From the NCBI GenBank assembly GCA_943372195.1, contig CALRXS010000007.1:75075-139074 (forward strand): 64,000 nucleotides of DNA. Direction: 5' to 3'. Positions 52,448-61,171 of the stretch are shown in pieces. The DNA is from JAEYZM01 sp943372195 (lineage in GTDB: Bacteria; Bacteroidota; Bacteroidia; Sphingobacteriales; Sphingobacteriaceae). Each line of letters starts with the position of its first letter. Within the stretch, counting starts at the first letter, position 1. The notes beneath the pieces are model-generated. The model was not told the DNA's origin and ran no database searches. It saw only the letters and a program-made list of their open reading frames with translations. The translations under genes and the position numbers were made by a program.

Positions 52448-53998
52448 ATGAGCGAAGAAAGAAAATTCAAGACCACCTCCGGCATTGAAATAAAAGAAGT
52501 GTACAATGCACAAAATCGTGAGGTAGAAATGCCAGGCGATTTTCCTTTTACTAGAGGTATACAAAAAGATATGTACCGTGGTCGTCTCTGGACGATGCGT
52601 CAATACGCAGGGTTCTCGACTGCAGAAGAATCGAACAAAAGATATCATTACCTTTTACAACAAGGTACTATGGGCTTATCTGTTGCATTTGATTTGCCTA
52701 CACAAATTGGTTACGATTCAGATCATGAGTTCTCAGAAGGTGAAGTAGGTAAAGTAGGAGTAGCGATTGACTCTCTAAAAGACATGGAAATTTTATTCGA
52801 TGGTATTAGCCTCGAAAAAATTACTACTTCCATGACTATCAATGCTACCGCTTCAACATTATTAGCGATGTACATTGCTTTGGCAAAAAAACAAGGTGCC
52901 GATATCTCTAAAATCTCTGGTACCATCCAGAATGATATATTAAAAGAATATGCTGCACGTGGTACTTATATATATCCACCAAAACCTTCAATGCGCTTGA
53001 TTACCGATATCTTTGAATATTGCTCTAAAGATGTTCCGAAATGGAATACGATCTCAATATCTGGATATCATATACGTGAGGCAGGTTCAACAGCTGTGCA
53101 AGAATTAGCATTTACTTTAGCAAATGGTAAATCATATTTACAAGCTGCAATTGATAAAGGCTTAGATATTGATGTCTTTGCAAAAAGATTATCATTCTTC
53201 TTTAACTGTCATAATAATTTCTTCGAAGAAATAGCGAAGTTCAGGGCTGCAAGAAGAATGTGGGCAATGATTACGAAAGATCTAGGGGCTAAAGACCCGA
53301 GAGCTATGCAATTAAGATTTCATACTCAAACAGGTGGCTCAACATTAGCTGCTCAACAACCTATGAATAATATTGTGAGAGTAACTAACCAAGCGATGGC
53401 TGCGGTTTTAGGTGGCACTCAATCATTACATACCAATGGTTACGACGAAGCATTATCGCTACCTACTGAAGAAGCTGCAAAAATCGCTTTAAGAACTCAA
53501 CAAATTATTGCCTTTGAAAGTGGTGTAACAGATACTGTTGATCCACTTGCTGGTTCTTATTTTATTGAAGAATTAACTGATACAGTTGAAGCTCAAGCAT
53601 GGAAATATATTGAAAAAATTGATGCCATGGGAGGCTCAGTAAATGCAATTGAAGAAGGTTATATTCAAGAAGAAATTGCACGTGCTTCGTATGAGTTTCA
53701 GAAAGAAGTTGAAAAAGCGGAAAGAATTATTGTAGGCGTCAATAAGTTTACTGAGAAAGAACCTCCATTCGATAAAGTATTTAAAATCGATGATTCTATC
53801 AGAACTTTACAAATCAATAAAATCAAAGCTTTGAAAGCTTCGAGAGATAATCAAAAAGTTGCTGATATATTAAATCGTTTAGAGGCTGCAGCTAAAGGCA
53901 CAGAAAATTTAATGCCAATCATTATTGAAGCAGTAGAACAATATGCAACTCTAGGTGAGATTGCGAATACACTTAGAAAAGTCTTTGGCGAATATTAA
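52448..53998 (+). CDS. Methylmalonyl-CoA mutase family large subunit (no B12 domain)
   Basis: A 516-aa catalytic barrel of acyl-CoA mutases: [69 protein letters not shown] and [19 protein letters not shown]. The Tyr in RQYAGFS matches methylmalonyl-CoA mutases; isobutyryl-CoA mutases usually have Phe there. The cobalamin-binding DxHxxG domain is absent, so a separate small subunit must exist elsewhere. It would link branched-chain or propionyl metabolism with succinyl-CoA. Confidence 0.9.
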   Translation: MSEERKFKTTSGIEIKEVYNAQNREVEMPGDFPFTRGIQKDMYRGRLWTMRQYAGFSTAEESNKRYHYLLQQGTMGLSVAFDLPTQIGYDSDHEFSEGEVGKVGVAIDSLKDMEILFDGISLEKITTSMTINATASTLLAMYIALAKKQGADISKISGTIQNDILKEYAARGTYIYPPKPSMRLITDIFEYCSKDVPKWNTISISGYHIREAGSTAVQELAFTLANGKSYLQAAIDKGLDIDVFAKRLSFFFNCHNNFFEEIAKFRAARRMWAMITKDLGAKDPRAMQLRFHTQTGGSTLAAQQPMNNIVRVTNQAMAAVLGGTQSLHTNGYDEALSLPTEEAAKIALRTQQIIAFESGVTDTVDPLAGSYFIEELTDTVEAQAWKYIEKIDAMGGSVNAIEEGYIQEEIARASYEFQKEVEKAERIIVGVNKFTEKEPPFDKVFKIDDSIRTLQINKIKALKASRDNQKVADILNRLEAAAKGTENLMPIIIEAVEQYATLGEIANTLRKVFGEY

Positions 53999-53999
53999 T

Positions 54000-54746
54000 A
54001 TGAAAGATTTAAAATATTTTTTATTCATAAGTATTGTCGCTCTAAGTATTTCTTGTAAAACTAGCTTTCAATTGAGTAATACTAAAGTATCTCAAGTGAA
54101 AATTGATTCAAGTTTAAAAGCAGATACTGCAATACTTAATTTCTACGCTCCTTATAAACGTAGTCTTGATTCTCAAATGTCTGCAGTACTAGTTTATTCT
54201 GAAATGGAATTAACTAAATCACAACCCGAAAGTGCTCTTTCAAACTTATTCTCTGATGCTATCACAAGTACCTGCAGATCTAAAAATATTGCATTCGATT
54301 TTGCATTGCCAAGTACCAATGGTGGTATTCGCACTTCTTTACCTAAAGGTGCTATCACTCGCCGTCATGCGTTCGAATTGATGCCATTTGAAAATGAATT
54401 AGTTGTGTTGACATTAAAGGCAGAATCTGTAGAGAAGTTAGTGCAATATATTGTAGATAAAGGCGGACAGCCAGTTTCAGATTTACAGATTAATGCAAAA
54501 AAATCTGAGAAGCCAATTTTCAAAATCGCAGGCAAGGACTTCGTTAAATCAGGTTATTATAAAATTCTTACCTCTGATTACTTAGCTAATGGTGGCGATG
54601 GTATTGATGCTTTTAAAGAAGCTGTGAAAAGAGAAAATACAAATATTAAGGTACGTGATGCAATCATAGATTACATGATTTCTCAAAATAAATCAGGTAA
54701 AACTTTAAACCCTCAAAAAGATGGAAGAATTATCATCGAACAGTAG
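54000..54746 (+). CDS. 5'-nucleotidase C-terminal domain lipoprotein
   Basis: A 248-aa protein that is only the substrate-binding C-terminal domain of a periplasmic 5'-nucleotidase. N-terminus with lipobox SISC (Cys17). SALSNLFSDAITSTCRSKNI, the Asn-Gly-Gly-Ile-Arg motif in STNGGIRTSLPKGAITRRHAFELMPFENELVVL, and VKSGYYKILTSDYLANGGDG match the domain. The metal-binding half is the next gene, in reverse order to the usual single protein. I chose ATG 54000, one base after the mutase stop. The end overlaps the next gene by 26 bases. Confidence 0.88.
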   Translation: MKDLKYFLFISIVALSISCKTSFQLSNTKVSQVKIDSSLKADTAILNFYAPYKRSLDSQMSAVLVYSEMELTKSQPESALSNLFSDAITSTCRSKNIAFDFALPSTNGGIRTSLPKGAITRRHAFELMPFENELVVLTLKAESVEKLVQYIVDKGGQPVSDLQINAKKSEKPIFKIAGKDFVKSGYYKILTSDYLANGGDGIDAFKEAVKRENTNIKVRDAIIDYMISQNKSGKTLNPQKDGRIIIEQ

Positions 54747-55668
54747 AAGAGAATTCTTAAAAAAACTAGGCTTATTATCAGCAGGCGTTGTTGTAAGCTC
54801 ATACTCAGATCTTGAAGCTAAAAGTTCAATCGAAAAGCTTACTATCTTGCATACCAATGATGTACATAGTCGTATAGATCCTTTTCCGATGGATGGTTCA
54901 AGAAACGCCGGACTTGCTGGTGTTGCGAGACGTGCTGCACTTGTCAAACAAATTAGAGCAGAAGAGAAGAATGTATTATTATTAGATTCAGGTGATATTT
55001 TTCAAGGTACACCATATTTTAATTTATACGGAGGTGAGCTTGAATTAAAGCTCATGTCGCAATTAGGTTATGATGCGGCAACACTTGGTAACCATGACTT
55101 TGATAATGGCATAGAAGGCTTTGTAAAGCAAATGCCTCATGCTAGTTTCCCTTTCTTATGTGCTAACTACGATTTTAATAATACAGCACTTCATAATAAA
55201 ACGATGCCTTATAAGATTTTTAAGAAAGGCAATTTGAAGGTAGGGGTGATCGGACTAGGTATTGAATTAGAAGGACTTGTAGAGAAAAAGAATTACGGTG
55301 AGACCATCTTTTTAGATCCAATAATTCAAGCTAATAAATACGCAGCTATACTTAAAAATGAAGAGAATTGTGATTTAGTGATTTGTCTTTCTCACCTAGG
55401 GTATAAATACAAAGAGAAAAAAATATCAGATCAAATTCTTGCAAAAGAATCACAATATATAGACTTAATCATTGGTGCTCATACACATACGTTTATGTCA
55501 CAACCTGAAGTTCTAAGGAATTCAATAAATGAAGAAGTGAAGATTTTTCAAGTAGGTTTTGCTGGAATTAATTTAGGCAGAGTTGATTACTACTTTGAGA
55601 AATCGAAAAAGAAAAAAAATAGTGTTGCTACAAGTTTAATTATTGATTCAAATTACGACAAAGTTTAG
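54721..55668 (+). CDS. 5'-nucleotidase N-terminal metallophosphatase domain protein
   Basis: A 315-aa calcineurin-like phosphoesterase. Tat-type signal: SRREFLKKLGLLSAGVVVSS at residues 7-26. Metal motifs are LHTNDVHSRIDPF, LLDSGDIFQGTPYF, ATLGNHDFDNG, LSHLGY and IGAHTHTFM, complete for two metals. The substrate-binding domain is the overlapping upstream gene, so the two probably act as a split 5'-nucleotidase/UDP-sugar hydrolase. The Tat signal here and the lipoprotein signal there imply different export routes to the same compartment. Confidence 0.9.
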   Translation: MEELSSNSRREFLKKLGLLSAGVVVSSYSDLEAKSSIEKLTILHTNDVHSRIDPFPMDGSRNAGLAGVARRAALVKQIRAEEKNVLLLDSGDIFQGTPYFNLYGGELELKLMSQLGYDAATLGNHDFDNGIEGFVKQMPHASFPFLCANYDFNNTALHNKTMPYKIFKKGNLKVGVIGLGIELEGLVEKKNYGETIFLDPIIQANKYAAILKNEENCDLVICLSHLGYKYKEKKISDQILAKESQYIDLIIGAHTHTFMSQPEVLRNSINEEVKIFQVGFAGINLGRVDYYFEKSKKKKNSVATSLIIDSNYDKV

Positions 55669-56061
55669 CTCCCTTAGTTAATCATTTTTTTCTATTTCTT
55701 TACCCTTTTGAGTAATCTATTTTTTAAGTATTTTGACTCTAATTAGTAATTTCTGTTTAACATAAAAGCATGAAATTGCTTTGATGTTTGATTTTCAGTC
55801 TTTTAGCTTAAAAACCTCCTTTACCCTAGTAAAATAAGGCTTTTTGGACTGTGTTGAAAAATAAAAAATCAACTTGTTAATAAAAATGAAATTATTTTTT
55901 AACAAAAAATTAGCCTACGACGCTCTAATGGCACAATTGAATTTGTCAAGTGTTTTTTTTATTTTTTTGTTAGGAAAATTTTTTAAATATTCGTGTTCCT
56001 AATTAATCGACCACCGTCGAAAAATTTGAAACTAAATTAAAATTATAATTGCTCCAATAGA
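55669..56061. other. dnaA upstream region
   Basis: A 393-bp AT-rich stretch without an ORF. It contains an inverted repeat TTAGGAA/TTCCTAA (55970-55976, 55996-56002) and a palindrome TCGAC-CACC-GTCGA (56007-56020), both near the dnaA start. I found no DnaA box of the TTATNCACA type and no clear TTTG/TAnnTTTG promoter. Confidence 0.5.
55970..56020. promoter_or_regulatory. Inverted repeats upstream of dnaA
   Basis: Two structures lie 42-92 bases before the dnaA ATG: 7-bp arms TTAGGAA/TTCCTAA 19 bases apart, and a 14-base palindrome with arms TCGAC/GTCGA. They may be regulator sites or leader RNA hairpins. The role is unproven. Confidence 0.35.
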
Positions 56062-57489
56062 ATGATAGAAACTAGTACAAACGTTTGGGAAAATTGTCTC
56101 AAAATTATTAAAGATAATGTACCAGCCCAAAGCTTTAAAACTTGGTTTGAACCAATCAAGGCTCTGAAGTTAGATGGTACTGTCTTGACAATACAAGTTC
56201 CAAGTTTATTTTTTTACGAATGGTTAGAAGAGCACTATGTTAATTTATTGCGCAAGACAATTAAACATGAATTAGGTCCTGACGCAAGATTAGAATATAA
56301 CATCGTGGTTGATAATGCATCATCCACGACGAAAGCACATACTATTAATATACCAGCTTCTCCAAATGGTGAATTGAAAAATCCTTCTGTTCCAATTCCA
56401 GTTACAGTTCCTTCTTCAATCAGAAATCCTTTTGTGATTCCAGGGTTAAAGAAAATCAATATTGATTCACAATTAAACTCAAAATATTCATTTGATAATT
56501 TTGTTGAAGGAGATTGCAATCGTTTGGCTCGCTCTGCGGGCTTTGCAGTGGCTAACAAGCCAGGTGGCACTTCATTCAATCCATTGATGATATACGGCCC
56601 TACAGGCCTTGGTAAGACCCATTTAATTCATGCTATCGGTGGAGCTATCAAAGATCGCTACCCTGACAAGCAAGTTTTATATGTTAACGCTGAGAAATTC
56701 ACCCAACAATTCGTTGAGTCTATGAAGAATAATACTATTAATGATTTTAAAAATTTCTATCAATTAATAGACGTGTTAATATTAGATGACGTACATAACT
56801 TTGCTGGTAAAGAAAAGACTCAAGATATTTTCTTCCACATCTTTAATGAATTACATCAAACTAATAAACAAATTGTTTTAACATCTGATAAACCACCTAA
56901 AGATTTAATTGGTGTTGAAGATAGATTATTGTCAAGATTTAAATGGGGCTTAACGGCTGACTTGCAAGTGCCAGACTTTGAAACACGTATGGCTATTCTT
57001 TATAAAAAGATGCAATCAGATGGTATCGAGTTACCTCAAGATGTAGTAGAATATGTTGCTCATAATATCGATAGCAATATGCGTGACCTAGAAGGTGCTA
57101 TGGTATCATTATTAGCTCATTCTACTTTAAATAAAAAAGAAATTGATTTGCCTTTGGCAAAACAGATGCTTAAAAACTTTATTAAAAATTCTTCGAAAGA
57201 AATTTCTATAGAATATATTCAGAAATTAGTTTGTGAATATTTTGAAGTGCCAGTAGAGATGTTGAAATCACAAACTCGTAAAAGAGAAATTGTACAAGCT
57301 CGTCAAATATCTATGTACTTAGCTAAAAGCCATACGAAGTCTTCTCTTAAATCAATTGGCATGCATTTCGGTGGTAGAGATCACTCTACTGTTATCTATG
57401 CTTGTCAAACTGTAGAAGATTTAATAGATACTGATAAAAAGTTTAGAGCTTACGTAGCTGATATTCAAAAGAAATTGAAACTTAGCTAA
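56062..57489 (+). CDS. dnaA: Chromosomal replication initiator DnaA
   Basis: Replication initiator, 475 aa. Domain I (1-~85): WENCLKIIKDNVPAQSFKTWFEPI. A short variable linker follows, then AAA+ domain III from ~140 with Walker A GPTGLGKTHLIHA near 184, Walker B LILDDVHNF near 243 and arginine finger region LLSRFKWGL. Domain IV DNA-binding signature SLKSIGMHFGGRDHSTVIYA near 430. dnaN is not adjacent. It ends at a hairpin terminator shared with the convergent kinase gene. Confidence 0.97.
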   Translation: MIETSTNVWENCLKIIKDNVPAQSFKTWFEPIKALKLDGTVLTIQVPSLFFYEWLEEHYVNLLRKTIKHELGPDARLEYNIVVDNASSTTKAHTINIPASPNGELKNPSVPIPVTVPSSIRNPFVIPGLKKINIDSQLNSKYSFDNFVEGDCNRLARSAGFAVANKPGGTSFNPLMIYGPTGLGKTHLIHAIGGAIKDRYPDKQVLYVNAEKFTQQFVESMKNNTINDFKNFYQLIDVLILDDVHNFAGKEKTQDIFFHIFNELHQTNKQIVLTSDKPPKDLIGVEDRLLSRFKWGLTADLQVPDFETRMAILYKKMQSDGIELPQDVVEYVAHNIDSNMRDLEGAMVSLLAHSTLNKKEIDLPLAKQMLKNFIKNSSKEISIEYIQKLVCEYFEVPVEMLKSQTRKREIVQARQISMYLAKSHTKSSLKSIGMHFGGRDHSTVIYACQTVEDLIDTDKKFRAYVADIQKKLKLS

Positions 57490-57510
57490 TGAGTCATTGC
57501 TATAAATAAA

Positions 57511-57541
57511 AAAGTCGAAGTTTATACTTCGACTTTTTTTA
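57511..57541. terminator. Bidirectional terminator between dnaA and the kinase gene
   Basis: Stem GTCGAAGT (57514-57521) and ACTTCGAC (57526-57533) with loop TTAT, flanked by an A run before and T run after (57534-57540). It serves both the plus-strand dnaA and the minus-strand kinase, overlapping the latter's stop. Confidence 0.88.
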
Positions 57542-59281
57542 TGAACCCATTGGTATAGTAAAACAAAACTTGCTTCCCTCTTTCAATACACTCTCTACCC
57601 AAATTTTGCCTCCATTCTTTGTGATAAATTCTCTGCAAAGTAACAATCCTAATCCTGTGCCTAATTCTTTATTAGTGCCAAGTGTGCTGAAATTATTCAA
57701 ACCAAATAGCTTTTGTAAGTTATCTTCAGCTATACCAATACCATTGTCTTTTACACATACTTGAATGAATTGATCCTCAATTGTACTTGATATAGAAATT
57801 GTTCCACCATTATTACAATATTTAATCGAATTACTAATTAAGTTTCTGAATACTAACTCAATCATATCTCTATCAGCAAAAACCACTTGTGTTTCATCAA
57901 TTGTATTTTCAATCTTTATCTTTTTCTCGTTCGCTAATGGTTCTAAAATTGAAACTTGTAATAATGCTGCTATTCTTAAATTGAAATTATTTTTTTGAAT
58001 TCGCTCCCCCTTTAATTGTGACCTCGACCAATGTAGTAGATTTTCTAATAATGCTGATGTGTTTTTTATGTTTTTACTGATGAGTGGCATATAGCTTTTT
58101 ATCTCATCATCTGTAATTACTCCTTCATTAAATAAATTGATAATTTCATTTAAACTTAAAATCGGGTTTCTTAAATCATGCGAGACAATAGAAAATAATT
58201 TATTTTTCAATTCATTGGATGTCAACAATTCCTCTGCTTGTTGCATCAGTTTGTTCTCTACAGCTTTTCTATCACTAACTTCCCTAAATAATAAAATCAC
58301 TCCGTTGAAAGAGGTGCCATTGTCGAGGAGCAGACTTAGCTTTATATCGTATGTTTTGTTGTTAACATTCCATTCGTATTCAAAATTCGTTTGATCCTTT
58401 AAGTGTTGAATTAAAACTTTTTCAGATTCGAAATAGCTTTCAAAACTATCACCCAAAATAATCTTCTTAGTATAGTTTTCTTTTATGATCTGTTTCATTT
58501 TAGTGTTTAGATCAATTATTCTATTTTGAGAATCTAATACTAATATACCATCTTGCATTTCTTCTATAACCTTGTCTCTAGCTACTGGTATTATATCAAA
58601 CAACTTAAATCCAATCAATCCGATTCCTATTAACAAAGTTGTCATAATGAAAGCATAAGGTGTTAAATCTAAATGCTCCATTGGTCTATAACCCATTAGA
58701 TAAATGATATTAAATACCCATGGTATTAATGTCCCTAAAACAATAATTGCATTTTGCTTTCTGTATACTGAATCAGCATTTATGAATTTTTTTAATTGTA
58801 TTAATAAGCCTACAAATAATAAAATGTAAAAATATACTGTATGAAATATATATAATACTCCAGGCTTAAATGCAAAAAGTGGAAAATCATTACTGTAATC
58901 TACCCTATATGTTCTATAATGAAGATGGTGGTACTCGTTTGTCCAGACTCCAATTAAAGTTATTATACCAGGTAAAAAAAATAAGAATGTATTTCTTTTA
59001 TTTAATAAGTCTTCTCTACCTACAAACTTTAAAATGAAGATTATCCAGAGTGCTGGTAATAATGAAATACCTATGTACTCTAATTTTAAATAGAATAAAA
59101 TTTGCTCTAATGTAAATGAACTTAATTCTAAAGAATAAAATATCGACCAGATTGCAACACCAAAAGTTAAAAGTCCGTAACTACGTACTGTATTGCTTAC
59201 CTTCCTGAAAATTAATGTTGATATAATAAGTGCAGCTACGCCACATATTAAGAGTAATACAGAGTAATTGTTAAACTGCAT
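57539..59281 (-). CDS. Orphan sensor histidine kinase, 7TM N-terminus
   Basis: A 580-aa membrane kinase. Residues ~1-215 form seven hydrophobic helices of the histidine-kinase N-terminal 7TM type. A PAS-like domain follows (~225-340, VLDSQNRIIDLNTKMKQII). HisKA has SIVSHDLRNPILSLNEIINLF (phospho-His near 369). HATPase: FRNLISNSIKYCNNGGTI (N box), VKDNGIGIAEDNLQKLF (G1), GTGLGLLLCREFI (G2). No receiver-domain gene is adjacent. The leader contains an ACAACAACAA-type run on the coding strand. Confidence 0.92.
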   Translation of the reverse strand: MQFNNYSVLLLICGVAALIISTLIFRKVSNTVRSYGLLTFGVAIWSIFYSLELSSFTLEQILFYLKLEYIGISLLPALWIIFILKFVGREDLLNKRNTFLFFLPGIITLIGVWTNEYHHLHYRTYRVDYSNDFPLFAFKPGVLYIFHTVYFYILLFVGLLIQLKKFINADSVYRKQNAIIVLGTLIPWVFNIIYLMGYRPMEHLDLTPYAFIMTTLLIGIGLIGFKLFDIIPVARDKVIEEMQDGILVLDSQNRIIDLNTKMKQIIKENYTKKIILGDSFESYFESEKVLIQHLKDQTNFEYEWNVNNKTYDIKLSLLLDNGTSFNGVILLFREVSDRKAVENKLMQQAEELLTSNELKNKLFSIVSHDLRNPILSLNEIINLFNEGVITDDEIKSYMPLISKNIKNTSALLENLLHWSRSQLKGERIQKNNFNLRIAALLQVSILEPLANEKKIKIENTIDETQVVFADRDMIELVFRNLISNSIKYCNNGGTISISSTIEDQFIQVCVKDNGIGIAEDNLQKLFGLNNFSTLGTNKELGTGLGLLLCREFITKNGGKIWVESVLKEGSKFCFTIPMGS

Positions 59282-59339
59282 ATTGTGTTATTATTTGTTG
59301 TTGTTGTTGTAACGTTTTTTCTATTTTCCATTTTCATAA

Positions 59340-60095
59340 TTACCAGCTACCACTCGCACCTCCGCCCCCAAATCCACCTCCTCCGAAGCCCCCAAATCCA
59401 CCACCACCACCTGAAAAATCTCCCCATGATCCTCTTCCGCTTCCTCCACCTCCTATAAATGGAGGAAAAAATCCTCCCGTACCCCTGCCTCCAATTGTTT
59501 GATAGTTTCTTTTGCTTCTACTTAATACCACTACAGCAATTATAAATATTACTAGAATCATTCCGAAGGGTACACTTTTCTCTTTCTTTTTGTAATGATC
59601 TGCCTTATACTCACCTGCGGCAAATTTAAATATTGCAGTACTCGCATTATCTATACCTTCATAAAATTTTGATTTCTTAAATGATGGCTTTATCTCATTC
59701 TCTATTATTCTCTTACAAATAGCATCTGGCAGCACACCTTCCATGCCATAACCAGTTTGTATAGTTATCTTCTTGTCTGCAATTGCAACCAATAACATTA
59801 CCCCATTGTCTTTCTCTTTTTGTCCGACACCCCAAGCCTCTGCTAATCGCGTTGCATAATCTGATACCTCATATCCCTCTAAAGATTGAATGATAACTAT
59901 CGCCAACTGTGTTGAAGTGGAATCGTTATATGCTACGAGCTTTGACTCTAATGCTGAACTCTCTTCTGTAGTAAATACTCCTACATAGTCATTCACTAAT
60001 CTATTACTCTTCTCCGGAAATGTTTGTGCTAATACAGTTGTGTGAAAAATGACAAGTGCTAAGCTTATTAATAAATACTTAATGTGCGATTTCAT
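59340..60095 (-). CDS. TPM domain protein with glycine-rich tail (YgcG family)
   Basis: About 251 aa. Signal peptide (YLLISLALVIFHTTVLAQ), TPM domain (~25-150: RLVNDYVGVFTTEESSALESKL, TSTQLAIVIIQSLEG, MLLVAIADKKITIQTGYGMEGVLPD), one membrane helix (FGMILVIFIIAVVVL) and a tail very rich in Gly with Phe and Ser. The family often accompanies LemA; function is unclear (envelope or photosystem repair-like roles). I chose ATG 60095 because it starts the signal; it overlaps the upstream gene by 17 bases. Confidence 0.9.
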   Translation of the reverse strand: MKSHIKYLLISLALVIFHTTVLAQTFPEKSNRLVNDYVGVFTTEESSALESKLVAYNDSTSTQLAIVIIQSLEGYEVSDYATRLAEAWGVGQKEKDNGVMLLVAIADKKITIQTGYGMEGVLPDAICKRIIENEIKPSFKKSKFYEGIDNASTAIFKFAAGEYKADHYKKKEKSVPFGMILVIFIIAVVVLSRSKRNYQTIGGRGTGGFFPPFIGGGGSGRGSWGDFSGGGGGFGGFGGGGFGGGGASGSW

Positions 60096-60510
60096 CTGAT
60101 AGTTCGTTCTTGTCACCTTCTAGATAAGGGAATAATACTTTTAATTGATCACCCACCATGTGAATGCCTTCTTTTAATCCTTCTGTTATCTCTCCCTTCT
60201 TAAAATAACTCAACATCGCCTCTTTCGTTTGGTCCCAAAAATCACTCGCCACTTTTTGATTGATACCAACATCACCAATAATAGCGAATCGATGGTCTTC
60301 CATAGAAATATAAATAAGCACTCCATTGCGTAAAGCTGTCTTATGCATATTCAATTGCTTAAATTGATATGCAGCACAATCTAAGACATTTTCTTCTTTA
60401 CACTTTGTATCAATGAAAACTCTTATCTCGCCAGAGGTTTTAAACTCGGCACTTTTAATGGCGAGTTTAATTTCCTCTTGCTGCTCTTTACTAAATAATG
60501 AAATGCCCAT
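60079..60510 (-). CDS. TPM domain protein without signal peptide
   Basis: A 143-aa TPM-fold protein: KLAIKSAEFKTSGEIRVFIDTKC, NGVLIYISMEDHRFAIIGDVGINQKV, and the helix EGLKEGIHMVGDQLKVLFPY. It lacks a signal peptide and membrane segments, so it is likely cytoplasmic. It lies one base after lemA and overlaps the second TPM gene. The lemA-TPM-TPM set is a recurring Bacteroidota operon. Confidence 0.88.
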   Translation of the reverse strand: MGISLFSKEQQEEIKLAIKSAEFKTSGEIRVFIDTKCKEENVLDCAAYQFKQLNMHKTALRNGVLIYISMEDHRFAIIGDVGINQKVASDFWDQTKEAMLSYFKKGEITEGLKEGIHMVGDQLKVLFPYLEGDKNELSDEIAH

Positions 60511-60511
60511 A

Positions 60512-61093
60512 TTAGAATTTTACTTCTGGTGCTTTTTCTGATCCTGCTTCTGCTTCAAAATATCCCTTCTTCTCAAATCCGAACATACCTGCAGTAATAT
60601 TATTAGGGAAGGTTCTAATTTTTGTATTGTACTCTTTCGTTACTTCGTTGAATTTATTTCTCTCAACAGTAATTCTATTTTCTGTTCCCTCTAATTGCGC
60701 TTGCAACTCTAAGAAATTTTGATTCGCTTTTAAATCTGGGTACTTCTCAACTACTACCAATAATTTTGATAATGCCGATGTTAATTGACCTTGCGCTTGT
60801 TGGAATTGTTTGATTGACTCCGGACTTAACTTACTAGCATCAACGTTTACTGATGTTGCTTTTGATCTAGCCTCTGTTACCGATGTTAAAACGTCTTTCT
60901 CAAAATCTGCATATCCCTTTACTGTATTTACTAAATTCGGAATTAAATCTGCTCTTCTCTGATATACGTTCTCTACCTGAGCCCATTGTCCGCTTACCTG
61001 CTCATCTAATTTTACCATTGAATTATACCCACAACCAGTGAATAATACCAATACCGCAAAAATGCCTACTACGAATAATAATGTTTTGTTCAT
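60512..61093 (-). CDS. lemA: LemA family protein
   Basis: A 193-aa exported protein anchored at its N-terminus (LLFVVGIFAVLVLFTGCGYN, with a possible lipobox LFTGC). Family hallmark VSGQWAQVENVYQRRADLIPNLVNTVKGYA near 35. Long helices follow (SALSKLLVVVEKYPDLKANQNFLELQAQLEGTENRI) and the end is PNNITAGMFGFEKKGYFEAEAG. Function is unknown. First gene of the lemA-TPM-TPM run; a -7 element lies 26 bases upstream. Confidence 0.93.
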   Translation of the reverse strand: MNKTLLFVVGIFAVLVLFTGCGYNSMVKLDEQVSGQWAQVENVYQRRADLIPNLVNTVKGYADFEKDVLTSVTEARSKATSVNVDASKLSPESIKQFQQAQGQLTSALSKLLVVVEKYPDLKANQNFLELQAQLEGTENRITVERNKFNEVTKEYNTKIRTFPNNITAGMFGFEKKGYFEAEAGSEKAPEVKF

Positions 61094-61118
61094 GTCTTTA
61101 ATATCTATATAAACTAAT

Positions 61119-61126
61119 CAAATGTA
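61119..61126 (-). promoter_or_regulatory. -7 element for lemA
   Basis: CAAATGTA on + reads TACATTTG on the minus strand, an exact TAnnTTTG match, 26 bases before the lemA ATG. It is back to back with a similar element for the FAD gene. Confidence 0.5.
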
Positions 61127-61140
61127 CTAAAAAATTAAAC

Positions 61141-61148
61141 TACATTTG
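61141..61148 (+). promoter_or_regulatory. -7 element for the FAD protein gene
   Basis: TACATTTG matches TAnnTTTG exactly, 24 bases before ATG 61172. With the minus-strand element at 61119-61126 it forms a divergent pair 14 bases apart. Confidence 0.5.
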
Positions 61149-61171
61149 TATATGTAAGATAAATACTTACC

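Noticed and set aside
55669..56061. Chromosomal origin next to dnaA
   Set aside because: No DnaA boxes of the usual type were seen, and dnaN, gidA or rpmH are not adjacent.
59295..59310. TTG/GTT trinucleotide run upstream of the kinase gene as part of the 7-bp repeat family
   Set aside because: Its period is 3 and it lacks the TAC core. It is an ordinary short microsatellite in a leader.
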